Position numbers and translations under genes: made by a program. From Mycobacterium sp. (GTDB lineage: Bacteria > Actinomycetota > Actinomycetes > Mycobacteriales > Mycobacteriaceae), in NCBI RefSeq assembly GCF_004298145.1, contig NZ_SCRH01000052.1, forward strand, positions 62,001 through 126,000: a stretch of 64,000 nucleotides of DNA, in the 5' to 3' direction. The notes below the pieces were generated by a model that was not told where the DNA came from, ran no database searches, and saw only the letters and a list, made by a program, of their open reading frames with translations. Below are positions 49,367-59,715 of this stretch, piece by piece. Position 1 is the first letter of the stretch. Each line of letters opens with the position of its first letter.

Positions 49367-50545
49367 TCAGCGGTTTCGGGGCAGGCCGAGGGCAACCATG
49401 CCGATGATGTCGCGCTGCACTTCGTTGGTGCCGCCGCCGAAGGTCAGGATCAAACACGCCCGATGCATCCGCTCGACCCGGCCGGCCAGCTTCGAGCCCG
49501 GCGAATTCTGGCGCACCGTCGCCGCGGTACCCAGCACCTCCATCAGCAGCCGATAGGCCTCGGTGGCCAGCTCGGTGCCATACACCTTGGCCGCCGACGC
49601 ATCGGCGGGCGAGAGGGCTTCGCTCGCTGCGGATGCCAGTTCCCAGTTGATCAGCTTGAGGACCTCGACCTTGGCGTGCACCCGGGCCAGGTTGAGCTGC
49701 ACCCACTCCGAGTCGATGAGCCGCGCACCGCCGGCGTCCTTGGTGTTCTGTGCCCATTCGCGAACCTCGCGCAGGGCCAGGAAGATCGGTTGCGCAGAGA
49801 CGAGGGCGACCCGCTCGTGGTTGAGCTGGTTGGTCACCAGCTTCCAGCCGCCGTTCTCCTCGCCGATCAGGTTGGTCGCCGGGACGCGCACGTCGGAGTA
49901 ATAGGTGGCGCTGGTGTCCACGCCGGCCATGGTGTGCACCGGCGTCCAGGAGAAGCCTTCGGCGGTCGTCGGCACCGCGATCATCGAAATGCCGCGGTGT
50001 TTCTTGGCCTCGGGGTTGGTGCGCACCGCCAGCCATACCCAGTCGGCGTAGGCGATCAGGCTGGTCCACATCTTCTGGCCGTTGATCACATAGTCGTCGC
50101 CATCGCGCACCGCGGTGGTGCGCAGGTTGGCCAGGTCGGTGCCGGCGCCCGGCTCGGAGTAGCCGATCGAGAAGTGCAGCTCGCCCGCGGCGATCTTCGG
50201 TAGGAAGAATTTCTTCTGCTCGTCGGTGCCGAACGCCATGATCGTCGGCGCCACGCTGTTGATGGTCAGAAACGGCACCGGCACGCCGGCGATGGCGGCC
50301 TCGTCGGTGAAGATCAGCGAGTCCATCGGGGAGCGGTCCTGGCCGCCGTACTCCTTGGGCCAGTTCAGGGTGAGCCACCCGTCCTTGCCCATCTGCGCGA
50401 CGGTGTCACGGTAGGCGGTGCCGGTCCCGACCTCGCCCTGTGTCGAGGTCAGCGCCTCGCGACGCTCCGGGGTCATCAGCCTGGTGAAGTACGACCGCAG
50501 CTCGCGACGCAGCTCCTCCTGTTCCGGGGTATAACTGATACGCAT
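49367..50545 (-). CDS. fadE26: Acyl-CoA dehydrogenase FadE26
   Basis: MRISYTPEQEELRRELRSYFTRLMTPERREAL; YSEPGAGTDLANLRTTAV. Confidence 0.9.
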   Translation of the reverse strand: MRISYTPEQEELRRELRSYFTRLMTPERREALTSTQGEVGTGTAYRDTVAQMGKDGWLTLNWPKEYGGQDRSPMDSLIFTDEAAIAGVPVPFLTINSVAPTIMAFGTDEQKKFFLPKIAAGELHFSIGYSEPGAGTDLANLRTTAVRDGDDYVINGQKMWTSLIAYADWVWLAVRTNPEAKKHRGISMIAVPTTAEGFSWTPVHTMAGVDTSATYYSDVRVPATNLIGEENGGWKLVTNQLNHERVALVSAQPIFLALREVREWAQNTKDAGGARLIDSEWVQLNLARVHAKVEVLKLINWELASAASEALSPADASAAKVYGTELATEAYRLLMEVLGTAATVRQNSPGSKLAGRVERMHRACLILTFGGGTNEVQRDIIGMVALGLPRNR

Positions 50546-50636
50546 TTCAGCCGTCCTTCACGTTAGCGACGTTCGGAGTGACAAGCCTCGTCACAGCCTG
50601 CAGCTCGACCAACGGCTACCCGTTCGTCTTCCCGGT

Positions 50637-50650
50637 TGTAACACGTTCTA
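50637..50650. promoter_or_regulatory. KstR-type operator (TGTAACACGTTCTA)
   Basis: Between divergent fadE26 and fdxD. Confidence 0.8.
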
Positions 50651-50759
50651 GTCTGGGAATCCAGCGACCGTTTCGCCAGAGGTGTCGGGGCCCTATGGTG
50701 GACCCACATACTGATGAGGCGAGTCCTGCGGTGAAGGCCACGTTCAAGGAGGTTGTGCT

Positions 50760-50951
50760 GTGCGGGTGATCGTGGACCATGACCGGTGCGAAGGTAACGC
50801 AGTGTGCTTGGGAATTGCCCCCGATATCTTCGACCTGGACGACGAGGACTACGCCGTGGTGAAACTCGACCCCATTCCCGCCGAGCAGGAGCAGTTGGTC
50901 GAGCAAGCGATCGCCGAATGCCCGCGCGCCGCGCTTTCCCGCGGCGACTGA
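50760..50951 (+). CDS. fdxD: Ferredoxin FdxD (3Fe-4S type)
   Basis: 63 aa MRVIVDHDRCEGNAVCLGIAPDIFDLDDEDYAVV...AIAECPRAAL. Confidence 0.87.
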   Translation: MRVIVDHDRCEGNAVCLGIAPDIFDLDDEDYAVVKLDPIPAEQEQLVEQAIAECPRAALSRGD

Positions 50952-50995
50952 TCCGAGCCTAGAGCGCGCAACCCGAAACTAGAGGTATTCATAAA

Positions 50996-51910
50996 TTGAC
51001 TAGCAGCACGAACGCGACCGATCTCTCCGGCAAGGTCGCGGTGGTGACCGGTGCGGCCGCGGGCCTGGGACGGGCCGAGGCGCTGGGCCTGGCACGCCTG
51101 GGAGCGACCGTCGTCGTCAACGACATCGCCGCCGCGTTGGATGCCTCCGACGTCATCGACGAAATCAACTCCGCGGGCTCGAAGGCCGTTGCCGTGGCCG
51201 GCGACATCAGCGAACGCGCCACCGCCGACGAGCTGGTTGCACAGGCCGACGGGCTGGGTGGGCTCGACATCGTGGTCAACAATGCCGGGATTACCCGGGA
51301 CCGGATGCTGTTCAACATGTCCGACGAGGAGTGGGACCTGGTCATCGCCGTGCACCTGCGCGGTCATTTCCTGCTGACCCGCAACGCCGCCACCTACTGG
51401 CGCTCCAAGGCCAAGGACGCGGGCGGCCGGATCTTCGGCCGGATCGTCAACACAGCGTCGGAGGCCGGCCTGGTCGGCCCGGTCGGGCAGGCCAATTACG
51501 GCGCCGCCAAGGCCGGCATCATTTCCCTCACGCTGACGGCTGCGCGGGCGCTGGGCCGCTACGGCGTGTGCGCCAACGCCATCTGCCCCCGCGCGCGCAC
51601 CGCGATGACGGCTGACGTCTTCGGTGACGCACCGGATGTGGAAGCGGGCGGTATCGACCCGCTGTCGCCGGAGCACGTCGTCAATCTGGTCACGTTCCTG
51701 TCGTCTCCGGCGGCAGCGGAAGTCAACGGCCAGGTGTTCATCGTCTACGGTCCACAGGTGACATTGGTCGCTGCACCGGCCGTGGAGCGCAAATTCAGCG
51801 CCAACGGTGCCGCTTGGGAGCCTGCACAACTGAGCGCGACACTGCAGGATTACTTTGCTGGCCGTGATCCTGAGCACAATTTTTCGGCGAGCGGACTGAT
51901 GGAACAATAA
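50996..51910 (+). CDS. hsd4A: SDR-family dehydrogenase Hsd4A
   Basis: SGKVAVVTGAAAGLGRAEALGLARLGATVVVNDIA; NNAG, YGAAK; between fdxD and yrbE4A. Confidence 0.87.
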   Translation: MTSSTNATDLSGKVAVVTGAAAGLGRAEALGLARLGATVVVNDIAAALDASDVIDEINSAGSKAVAVAGDISERATADELVAQADGLGGLDIVVNNAGITRDRMLFNMSDEEWDLVIAVHLRGHFLLTRNAATYWRSKAKDAGGRIFGRIVNTASEAGLVGPVGQANYGAAKAGIISLTLTAARALGRYGVCANAICPRARTAMTADVFGDAPDVEAGGIDPLSPEHVVNLVTFLSSPAAAEVNGQVFIVYGPQVTLVAAPAVERKFSANGAAWEPAQLSATLQDYFAGRDPEHNFSASGLMEQ

Positions 51911-51946
51911 CCATTTCCGGCCAGTCGATTTGGGGGAATCGGCAGG

Positions 51947-51960
51947 TAGAACGTGTATCA
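51947..51960. promoter_or_regulatory. Degenerate KstR-like half-site upstream of mce4 operon (TAGAACGTGTATCA)
   Basis: Left half TAGAAC intact, right half degenerate. Confidence 0.4.
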
Positions 51961-52148
51961 GTTTGACACGTGACAAGTGCGTCTGACCTGGCGAATTAAC
52001 GGTTGGGATAAGAGATGCTGTTCATTGACATGGCGAACTTGTTCTGAGTTAATATGATCCGGCTCACACCGAGCCCCGTTCGACCGTAGACAACGCAAAG
52101 GCCAGCCATAGACTTCGCCGAGACCAGCCGAGGGGGGAGGGAACTGAG

Positions 52149-52913
52149 TTGATTGAGCAACTTGCGGTCCCCGCCCGCGCCATCGGCGGATTCTTCGAAA
52201 TGATGATGGACACCGGCCGGGCAGCTTTTCGCCGGCCGTTCCAATTCGGTGAGTTTCTCGATCAGACGTGGATGATCGCTCGCGTGTCGCTGGTTCCGAC
52301 GCTGCTGGTGTCCATCCCGTTCACGGTGTTGGTGGCCTTCACCCTCAACATCCTGCTGCGCGAGATCGGCGCCGCCGACTTGTCCGGCGCCGGGACGGCA
52401 TTCGGCACCATCACTCAGCTGGGTCCGGTGGTGACCGTGCTCGTCGTGGCCGGCGCCGGTGCCACCGCGATCTGTGCCGACCTCGGCGCCCGCACCATCC
52501 GCGAAGAGATCGACGCGATGCGGGTCCTGGGCATCGACCCGATCCACCGGCTCGTCGTACCCCGTGTGTTGGCGTCGACGGTGGTGGCGCTGCTGCTCAA
52601 CGGCTTGGTATGCGCCATCGGTCTTTCCGGTGGTTACGTATTCTCCGTCTTCCTGCAGGGCGTCAACCCGGGCGCGTTCATCAACGGCTTGACCGTGCTG
52701 ACCGGTCTGCGCGAGCTGGTTCTCGCCGAAGTCAAAGCGCTGCTGTTCGGTGTGATGGCCGGGATGGTGGGTTGTTACCGCGGCCTGACCGTCAAGGGTG
52801 GGCCCAAAGGCGTCGGTAACGCGGTCAACGAAACCGTGGTGTACGCCTTCATCTGTCTGTTCGTGATCAATGTGGTGATGACCGCCGTCGGCGTGCGAAT
52901 TTCGGCGAAGTGA
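52149..52913 (+). CDS. yrbE4A: MlaE-family permease YrbE4A
   Basis: FTLNILLREIGAADLSGAGTAFGTITQLGPVVTVLVVAGAGATAICADLGARTIREEIDAMRVLGIDP. Confidence 0.93.
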   Translation: MIEQLAVPARAIGGFFEMMMDTGRAAFRRPFQFGEFLDQTWMIARVSLVPTLLVSIPFTVLVAFTLNILLREIGAADLSGAGTAFGTITQLGPVVTVLVVAGAGATAICADLGARTIREEIDAMRVLGIDPIHRLVVPRVLASTVVALLLNGLVCAIGLSGGYVFSVFLQGVNPGAFINGLTVLTGLRELVLAEVKALLFGVMAGMVGCYRGLTVKGGPKGVGNAVNETVVYAFICLFVINVVMTAVGVRISAK

Positions 52914-52932
52914 TGAGACGGGTGCCCACGCA

Positions 52933-53775
52933 ATGAGTTACGACGCCACACTGCGATTTCGTCGCATCTTTTCGCGGCTGCAAGAGCCGGTTGACGACTT
53001 CGGCGAGCAGGCGTTGTTCTACGGGCAGACCATCCGCTATGTCCCCAACGCGCTCACCCGGTACCGCAAGGAGACGATCCGGCTGATCGCCGAGATGACC
53101 ATGGGCGCGGGAGCTCTCGTCATGATCGGCGGCACGGTCGGTGTTGCGGCCTTCCTGACCCTGGCCTCCGGCGGTGTCATTGCCGTGCAGGGGTATTCGT
53201 CGCTGGGCAACATCGGCATCGAGGCACTGACGGGGTTCCTGTCCGCCTTCCTGAACGTCCGCGTGGTCGCGCCGGTGATCGCGGGTATCGCGCTGGCGGC
53301 CACCATCGGCGCCGGCGCCACCGCCCAATTGGGTGCCATGCGGGTGTCGGAGGAGATCGACGCCGTCGAGTGCATGGCGGTGCACTCGGTGTCCTACCTG
53401 GTATCGACCCGCCTGATCGCCGGCCTGATCGCGATCATTCCGCTCTACTCGCTGTCGGTGCTGGCCGCCTTCTTCGCCGCCCGCTTCACCACGGTGTACA
53501 TCAATGGGCAGTCAAAAGGCCTCTACGACCACTACTTCAATACGTTCCTGATCCCGTCGGACCTCCTGTGGTCGTTCCTGCAGGCCATCGTGATGTCCAT
53601 CGCGGTCATGCTCGTGCATACCTATTACGGCTACAACGCCAGCGGCGGTCCGGTCGGCGTCGGGATCGCGGTCGGCCAGGCCGTGCGGACGTCGTTGATC
53701 GTCGTGGTCGTCATCACTTTGTTCATCTCGCTCGCTGTGTATGGGGCGTCCGGTAACTTCAACCTCTCCGGATAA
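52933..53775 (+). CDS. yrbE4B: MlaE-family permease YrbE4B
   Basis: AGIALAATIGAGATAQLGAMRVSEEIDAVECMAVHSV. Confidence 0.93.
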   Translation: MSYDATLRFRRIFSRLQEPVDDFGEQALFYGQTIRYVPNALTRYRKETIRLIAEMTMGAGALVMIGGTVGVAAFLTLASGGVIAVQGYSSLGNIGIEALTGFLSAFLNVRVVAPVIAGIALAATIGAGATAQLGAMRVSEEIDAVECMAVHSVSYLVSTRLIAGLIAIIPLYSLSVLAAFFAARFTTVYINGQSKGLYDHYFNTFLIPSDLLWSFLQAIVMSIAVMLVHTYYGYNASGGPVGVGIAVGQAVRTSLIVVVVITLFISLAVYGASGNFNLSG

Positions 53776-53794
53776 GAGGACCGCTTAAAAGGAC

Positions 53795-54997
53795 ATGGCA
53801 GACACAGGGGCGAAACGCACAACCGTCCGGTTGGCAGCAGCGGTGCTGGCCAGCCTGATGGTGGCGTTCGTTGTGCTGACGTACCTTTCGTATACCGCGG
53901 CCTTCGCGTCGATCGACACCGTCACCGTGTCGGCGCCCCGAGCCGGGCTGGTGATGGAGAAGGGCGCCAAGGTCAAATACCGCGGCATCCAGATCGGCAA
54001 GGTCGAGACCATCGACTTTTCCGGTGACCAGGCGCGGCTGACGCTGGGCATCAACAGCGATGACATGCATTTCATCCCATCCAACGCGACGGTGCACATC
54101 GCGGGCAACACCATTTTCGGTGCCAAGGCGGTGGAATTCATTCCGCCTCAATCGCCTTCGCCAACCTCCCTGCATCCCGACGCGCACGTCGCGGCCTCGG
54201 CGGTGCAGCTGGAAGTCAACACCTTGTTCCAGTCGTTGATGGATCTGCTGCACAAGGTCGACCCCGTCGAACTCAACGGGACGCTGAGCGCGTTCGCCGA
54301 AGGCCTGCGTGGCCACGGCGACGACCTGGGCGGCATCTTGTCGGGGTTGAATACGCTGACACGCCAAGCGAATCCGAAGCTGCCCGCCTTGCAGGAGGAC
54401 TTCCGTAAGGCCGCGGTGGTGGCGAACGTCTACGCCGACGCCGCCCCCGACCTGACCACCGTGGTCGACAACCTGCCGACGATCAACAAGACCGTCGTGG
54501 ACCAGCAGAAGAATCTCGACAACACGCTGTTGGCCACCATCGGCCTGGCGAACAACGCCTATGACACGTTGGCGCCGGCCGAACAGGACTTCATCGACGC
54601 CATCAACCGGTTGCGAGCCCCGCTCAAGGTGGCCGGCGAGTACTCACCGGAATTCGGCTGCCTGTTCGCCGGTATCGACCGGGGCCTCAAAGAATTCGGA
54701 CCGATTCTCGGTGTTCGCAAGGCGGGCCTGTTCACGTCGTCGAGCTTCGTGCTGGGTGCGCCGTCGTACACCTACCCGGAATCACTGCCGATCGTCAACG
54801 CCTCGGGCGGTCCGAACTGCCGTGGGCTGCCCGACATCCCGAACAAACAACACGGCGGGTCGTGGTACCGGGCGCCGTTCCTGGTGACCGACAACGCGAA
54901 CATCCCGTACGAGCCGTTCACCGAATTGCAGTTCGATGCGCCCTCGACACTGCAGTTCTTGTTCCACGGCGCCTTCGCGGAACGGGACGACTTCTGA
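53795..54997 (+). CDS. mce4A: Mce-family protein Mce4A
   Basis: MCE domain (PRAGLVMEKGAKVKYRGIQIGKVETI). Confidence 0.92.
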   Translation: MADTGAKRTTVRLAAAVLASLMVAFVVLTYLSYTAAFASIDTVTVSAPRAGLVMEKGAKVKYRGIQIGKVETIDFSGDQARLTLGINSDDMHFIPSNATVHIAGNTIFGAKAVEFIPPQSPSPTSLHPDAHVAASAVQLEVNTLFQSLMDLLHKVDPVELNGTLSAFAEGLRGHGDDLGGILSGLNTLTRQANPKLPALQEDFRKAAVVANVYADAAPDLTTVVDNLPTINKTVVDQQKNLDNTLLATIGLANNAYDTLAPAEQDFIDAINRLRAPLKVAGEYSPEFGCLFAGIDRGLKEFGPILGVRKAGLFTSSSFVLGAPSYTYPESLPIVNASGGPNCRGLPDIPNKQHGGSWYRAPFLVTDNANIPYEPFTELQFDAPSTLQFLFHGAFAERDDF

Positions 54998-56049
54998 TGG
55001 CCGCCTCGGGAATGCCGTCGCACCGCTCGATGATGATCAAGGTCAGCATCTTCGCGGTGGCCATGTTGTTGGTGTCGGCGGGGCTGGTGGTGGTCTTCGG
55101 TGACTTCCGGTTCGGCCCCGAAAGCAGGTACCACGCAACGTTTACCGACGTATCGCGGCTCAAGTCCGGCCAGAAGGTGCGTATCGCCGGGGTGCCGGTC
55201 GGTGCGGTGTCGGACATTAAGCTCAATCACGACAACACCATCGACGTGACGTTCGGGGTCGACAAGCGCTACGCGCTCTACTCGTCGACGCGCGCGGTGA
55301 TCCGCTACGAAAACCTGGTTGGCGACAGATATTTGGAGATCACGTCCGGCCCGGGGGAGCTGCGGAGGCTACCGGCGGGTGGGACGATCAACAGCCAGCA
55401 CACCCAGCCCGCACTGGATCTCGATGCGCTGCTGGGCGGGCTGCGGCCGGTGCTCAAAGGCCTTGACGCCGACAAGGTCAACACCATCAGCAGCGCGGTC
55501 ATCCAGCTGCTGCAGGGCCAGGGCGGGGCGTTGTCGAATGTGCTGGCCGACACGAGTGCGTTCTCCTCGGCGCTGGGCCAGCGCGACCAGCTCATCGGTG
55601 ACGTGATCAACAACCTCAACACGGTGCTGACGACCGTGGACCAACGCAGCGCACAATTTTCGACCAGCGTCGACCAGTTGCAACAACTGATCACCGGGCT
55701 GGCCGAGCACAAAGACGACATCGCGGGCGCCATCCCCCCGCTGGCCTCGACAACGACGGATTTGACCGAGCTGCTGAAGAATTCGCGCCGGCCGTTGCAA
55801 GGCATCCTGGAGAACACCCGTCCGCTGGCCACCGAGATAGACAACCGCAAGGCCGAGGTGAACAACGACATCGAGCAGCTGGGCGAGGACTATCTGCGGC
55901 TGGCCGCCCTCGGCGCCTACGGGTCGTTCTTCAACATCTATTTCTGTTCCGTGACGATCAAGATCAACGGCCCGGCCGGTGGCGACATCTTGCTGCCGCT
56001 GGGCGGTCAGCTGGATCCCAGCAAGGGGAGGTGCGCTTTTGCCAAATAA
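54997..56049 (+). CDS. mce4B: Mce-family protein Mce4B
   Basis: ATG overlapping mce4A TGA (MAASGMPSHRSMMIKVSIFAVAML); YHATFTDVSRLKSGQKVRIAGVPVG. Confidence 0.9.
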   Translation: MAASGMPSHRSMMIKVSIFAVAMLLVSAGLVVVFGDFRFGPESRYHATFTDVSRLKSGQKVRIAGVPVGAVSDIKLNHDNTIDVTFGVDKRYALYSSTRAVIRYENLVGDRYLEITSGPGELRRLPAGGTINSQHTQPALDLDALLGGLRPVLKGLDADKVNTISSAVIQLLQGQGGALSNVLADTSAFSSALGQRDQLIGDVINNLNTVLTTVDQRSAQFSTSVDQLQQLITGLAEHKDDIAGAIPPLASTTTDLTELLKNSRRPLQGILENTRPLATEIDNRKAEVNNDIEQLGEDYLRLAALGAYGSFFNIYFCSVTIKINGPAGGDILLPLGGQLDPSKGRCAFAK

Positions 56050-57121
56050 CGGAGAGGCGCCAAGTACACAACGGCGGGAGCGCGATCCACTGCGCACCGG
56101 CATCTTCGGCGTGGTGCTGGTGGTCTGCGTCGTGCTCATTGCGTTCGGCTACTCCGGATTACCGTTCTGGCCGCAGGGCAAGATCTACGACGCCTACTTC
56201 ACCGACGCGGGTGGAATCAATCCCGGCAACGCCGTTTACGTCTCGGGTTTCAAGGTCGGCAAGGTGACCTCCGTGGGTCTGGCCGGCGACAGCGCCAAGA
56301 TCAGCTTCAGCGTCGACCGCCACGTCGCGGTCGGTGACCAGTCGCTGGCCGCGATCCGCACCGACACCATCCTCGGTGAGCGCTCCATCTCGGTGAGCCC
56401 GGCCGGCGGCGGCAAGGCAACCACCATCCCGCTCAGCCGTACCACGACGCCGTACACGCTCGCCGGCGCGCTCGAGGACTTGGGTTCCAACGCGAGCAAC
56501 CTGAACAAGCCGCAGTTCGAGAAGGCATTGAACGTGCTGACCAGCACGTTGCACGACGCCAACCCGGAGCTGCGGGGTGCGCTGGACGGTGTGACCTCCC
56601 TGTCGCGCACCCTGGACCGCCGCGACGAGGCGCTGCAAAGCCTTCTGGCGCATGCGAAGTCGGTCACCGGCGTGTTGTCCCAGCGCGCCGAACAGGTCAA
56701 CAAGCTGGTCGATGACGGTAACGAGTTGTTCGCCGCGCTCGACGAACGCCGCCATGCCCTGGGGCAGCTGATCTCGGGCATCCAGGATCTCTCGGCGCAG
56801 ATCTCCGGCTTCGTCGCCGACAACCGCAAGGAATTCGGCCCCGCACTGAACAAACTCAACGACGTGCTGTCCAACCTCAATGAGCGTCGCGACTACATCG
56901 CCGAGGCCCTCAAGCGGCTACCCACCTACGCCACCGAGTTGGGCGAGGTGGTCGGGTCCGGCCCCGGCTTCAACGTGAACGTCTACGGTGTGATCCCGGC
57001 GCCGTTGATTGCCACGATGTTCGACTTCTTCTACCAGCCGGGCAAGATGCCGGCCAGCCTCGCCGACTACCTGCGCGGGTTGATTCAGGAACGCTGGGTC
57101 ATCAGGCCGAAGTCACCATGA
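56039..57121 (+). CDS. mce4C: Mce-family protein Mce4C
   Basis: RRERDPLRTGIFGVVLVVCVVLIAFGYSGLPFWPQGKIYDAYFTDAGGINPGNAVYVSGFKVG; TTG start 56039 proposed. Confidence 0.88.
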   Translation: MPNNGEAPSTQRRERDPLRTGIFGVVLVVCVVLIAFGYSGLPFWPQGKIYDAYFTDAGGINPGNAVYVSGFKVGKVTSVGLAGDSAKISFSVDRHVAVGDQSLAAIRTDTILGERSISVSPAGGGKATTIPLSRTTTPYTLAGALEDLGSNASNLNKPQFEKALNVLTSTLHDANPELRGALDGVTSLSRTLDRRDEALQSLLAHAKSVTGVLSQRAEQVNKLVDDGNELFAALDERRHALGQLISGIQDLSAQISGFVADNRKEFGPALNKLNDVLSNLNERRDYIAEALKRLPTYATELGEVVGSGPGFNVNVYGVIPAPLIATMFDFFYQPGKMPASLADYLRGLIQERWVIRPKSP

Positions 57122-58542
57122 TGCAGCGAATCATCGGCAGTCGGGGGCTGCGCTATGCCACCATCATCGCGCTCGTCGCGGTGCTGGTGGGTGGCGTGTA
57201 TGTGCTGTCGTCGCAAGCAAATAACCGCAAGATCGTCGGCTACTTCGCGTCGGCCGTCGGTCTGTATCCCGGTGACCAGGTTCGCATCCTCGGTGTCCCG
57301 GTCGGCACCATCGACACGATCGAGCCGCGTCCGTCCGACGTCAAGATCACCATGGCGGTGTCCACGGACGTGAAAGTCCCGAAGGACGCCAAGGCCATCA
57401 TCATGTCGCCGAACCTGGTGGCGGCCAGGTTCATCCAGTTGACACCGGCGTACACCGGCGGGCCGGCGATGGCCGACGGCGCCAGCATCGGCCCGGACCG
57501 CACCGCCGTCCCGGTGGAATGGGATGAGGTCAAGGAGTCGCTGACCCAACTCGCCGTCCAACTCGGCCCGACGGCCGGATCGATGCAGGGTCCGCTGGGC
57601 TCGGCGATCAACCAGGCCGCCGACACCTTCGACGGCAAGGGCCAGTCGTTCCACAGCGCCTTGCGCGAGCTCTCGCAAGCCGCTGGGCGGCTGGGGGATT
57701 CGCGCGGCGACATCTTCGGCACGGTCAAGAACCTGCAGGTGCTGGTCGACGCGCTCTCGTCCAGTAACGAACAGATCGTCCAATTCGCCGGAAACGTCGC
57801 CTCGGTGTCGCAGGTGCTCGCCGACAGCTCGCGCCATCTCGACAGCACCCTGGGGACCCTCAACACGGCGCTGTCAGACATCCGTGGGTTCCTGCACGAA
57901 AACAACTCGACGATCATCGATACGGTCAACAATCTCAACGACTTCGCGAAGACGTTGAGCGACCAGAGCGACAACATCGAACAGGTGCTGCACGTGGCGG
58001 GTCCGGGTATCGCCAACTTCTACAACATCTATGACCCCGCGCAGGGCACGCTCAACGGCCTGTTGTCGATACCGGAATTCGCCAACCCCGTGCAGTTCAT
58101 CTGCGGTGGCTCCTTCGAGACCGCGGCCGGGCCGAGGGCGCCGGACTACTTCAAGCGCGCCGAGCTCTGTCGTGAGCGGCTGGGGCCGGTGCTGCGGCGG
58201 CTCACCGTGAACTATCCGCCCTTGATGTTCCACCCGCTCAACACCATCACGGCGTACAAGGGCCAGATCATCTACGACACCCCGGAAACCCAGGCCAAGG
58301 CGGCGACCCCGGTCCCGGAGCTGACCTGGGTCCCGGCCAAGGGCGCCCAGTCCCCGGGCGCCCAGAACCCGGCGGATCTGCAGGCGTTGCTCGTCCCGAC
58401 GGCCCCCCAGGCCGGTCCCGCGCCGGCCGGCGCCGCTCCCGCCCCCGGCCCCGCGCCTCCAAGCGCGTTCGGCCCGCTGCCGGGTCCGTCACCGGGCCAG
58501 GCGCCTGGCGGGCCGTCCGCCGGCTTGGGCGGTGGTGGATGA
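57118..58542 (+). CDS. mce4D: Mce-family protein Mce4D
   Basis: YFASAVGLYPGDQVRILGVPVGTID; Pro-rich C-terminus; 4-nt overlaps. Confidence 0.92.
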   Translation: MMQRIIGSRGLRYATIIALVAVLVGGVYVLSSQANNRKIVGYFASAVGLYPGDQVRILGVPVGTIDTIEPRPSDVKITMAVSTDVKVPKDAKAIIMSPNLVAARFIQLTPAYTGGPAMADGASIGPDRTAVPVEWDEVKESLTQLAVQLGPTAGSMQGPLGSAINQAADTFDGKGQSFHSALRELSQAAGRLGDSRGDIFGTVKNLQVLVDALSSSNEQIVQFAGNVASVSQVLADSSRHLDSTLGTLNTALSDIRGFLHENNSTIIDTVNNLNDFAKTLSDQSDNIEQVLHVAGPGIANFYNIYDPAQGTLNGLLSIPEFANPVQFICGGSFETAAGPRAPDYFKRAELCRERLGPVLRRLTVNYPPLMFHPLNTITAYKGQIIYDTPETQAKAATPVPELTWVPAKGAQSPGAQNPADLQALLVPTAPQAGPAPAGAAPAPGPAPPSAFGPLPGPSPGQAPGGPSAGLGGGG

Positions 58543-59702
58543 CTCGAATGTGGTTGCGCGCCGGCGGATTAGCGGCGGGCGGCATGCTGCTGGCCGGCTG
58601 CCAGTTCAACGGCCTGAACTCATTGGCGATGCCCGGCACGGCCGGTCATGGCAGTGGCGCCTATTCGGTCACGGTCGAGCTGCCCGACGTGGCGACCCTG
58701 CCGCAGAACTCACCGGTGATGGTCGACGACGTCACCGTGGGCAGCGTTTCCGGAATTTCGGCCGAACAGCGGGCAGACGGATCGTTTTATGCGGCAGTGA
58801 AATTGGCGCTGAACAAAAACGTCGTGCTGCCCGCCAACTCGACCGCGACGGTCGCCCAGACGTCGCTGCTCGGCTCGATGCACATCGACTTGGCGCACCC
58901 CAAGGACAAGCCGGCCGTCGGCAGGCTGACCGACGGGTCGAAAATCGCGGAGGCCAACACCGGTCGCTACCCCACCACCGAAGAGGTGCTCTCGGCGCTC
59001 GGCGTTGTGGTGAACAAGGGCAATGTCGGTGCCCTGGAAGAGATCACCGACGAGACCTACCGGGCCGTCGCGGGCCGAGGGGACCAGTTCGTCGACTTGG
59101 TCCCCAGGCTGGCGGAATTGACCTCGGGGCTGAACCGTCAGGTCAACGACATTATCGATGCGGTTGACGGATTGAACCGATTCTCGGCCGCCTTGGCGCG
59201 CGACAAGGACAACCTGGGCCGGGCGCTGGACACACTGCCCGAAGCGGTTCGTGTGCTCAACAAGAACCGCGACCACATCGTCGAGGCCTTCGGCGCGCTG
59301 CACAAACTCGCCAACGTCACCTCGAACGTACTGGCAAAGACCAAGGTGGACTTCGCCGCCGACATGAAGGACCTGTACTCGGTCGTGAAGGCGCTCAACG
59401 ACAACCGAAAGAACTTCGTCACCTCGTTGCAGATCTTGCTGACATTCCCGTTCCCCAATTACGGCATCAAACAGGCCGTCCGGGGTGACTACCTCAACGT
59501 GTTCACCACGTTCGACCTCACCCTGCGCCGGCTCGGTGAAACGTTCTTCACCACGGCGTATTTCGACCCGAACATGGCCCACATGGACGAGATCCTCAAT
59601 CCGCCGGACTTCTTGACCGGGGAACTGGCCAACCTGTCCGGACAGGCCGCGGATCCGTTCAAGATTCCGCCCGGCACGGCTTCGGGTTCGCAGGGACAGT
59701 AG
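58539..59702 (+). CDS. lprN: Mce-family lipoprotein LprN (Mce4E)
   Basis: Lipobox LAGC in MTRMWLRAGGLAAGGMLLAGCQFNG; MCE domain. Confidence 0.92.
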   Translation: MTRMWLRAGGLAAGGMLLAGCQFNGLNSLAMPGTAGHGSGAYSVTVELPDVATLPQNSPVMVDDVTVGSVSGISAEQRADGSFYAAVKLALNKNVVLPANSTATVAQTSLLGSMHIDLAHPKDKPAVGRLTDGSKIAEANTGRYPTTEEVLSALGVVVNKGNVGALEEITDETYRAVAGRGDQFVDLVPRLAELTSGLNRQVNDIIDAVDGLNRFSAALARDKDNLGRALDTLPEAVRVLNKNRDHIVEAFGALHKLANVTSNVLAKTKVDFAADMKDLYSVVKALNDNRKNFVTSLQILLTFPFPNYGIKQAVRGDYLNVFTTFDLTLRRLGETFFTTAYFDPNMAHMDEILNPPDFLTGELANLSGQAADPFKIPPGTASGSQGQ

Positions 59703-59715
59703 GGGGCGGACGCAG

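Noticed and set aside
48240-50378. 712-aa minus-strand ORF
   Set aside because: True coding part is only fadE27 (48240-49337); the upstream extension is a shadow frame of fadE26.
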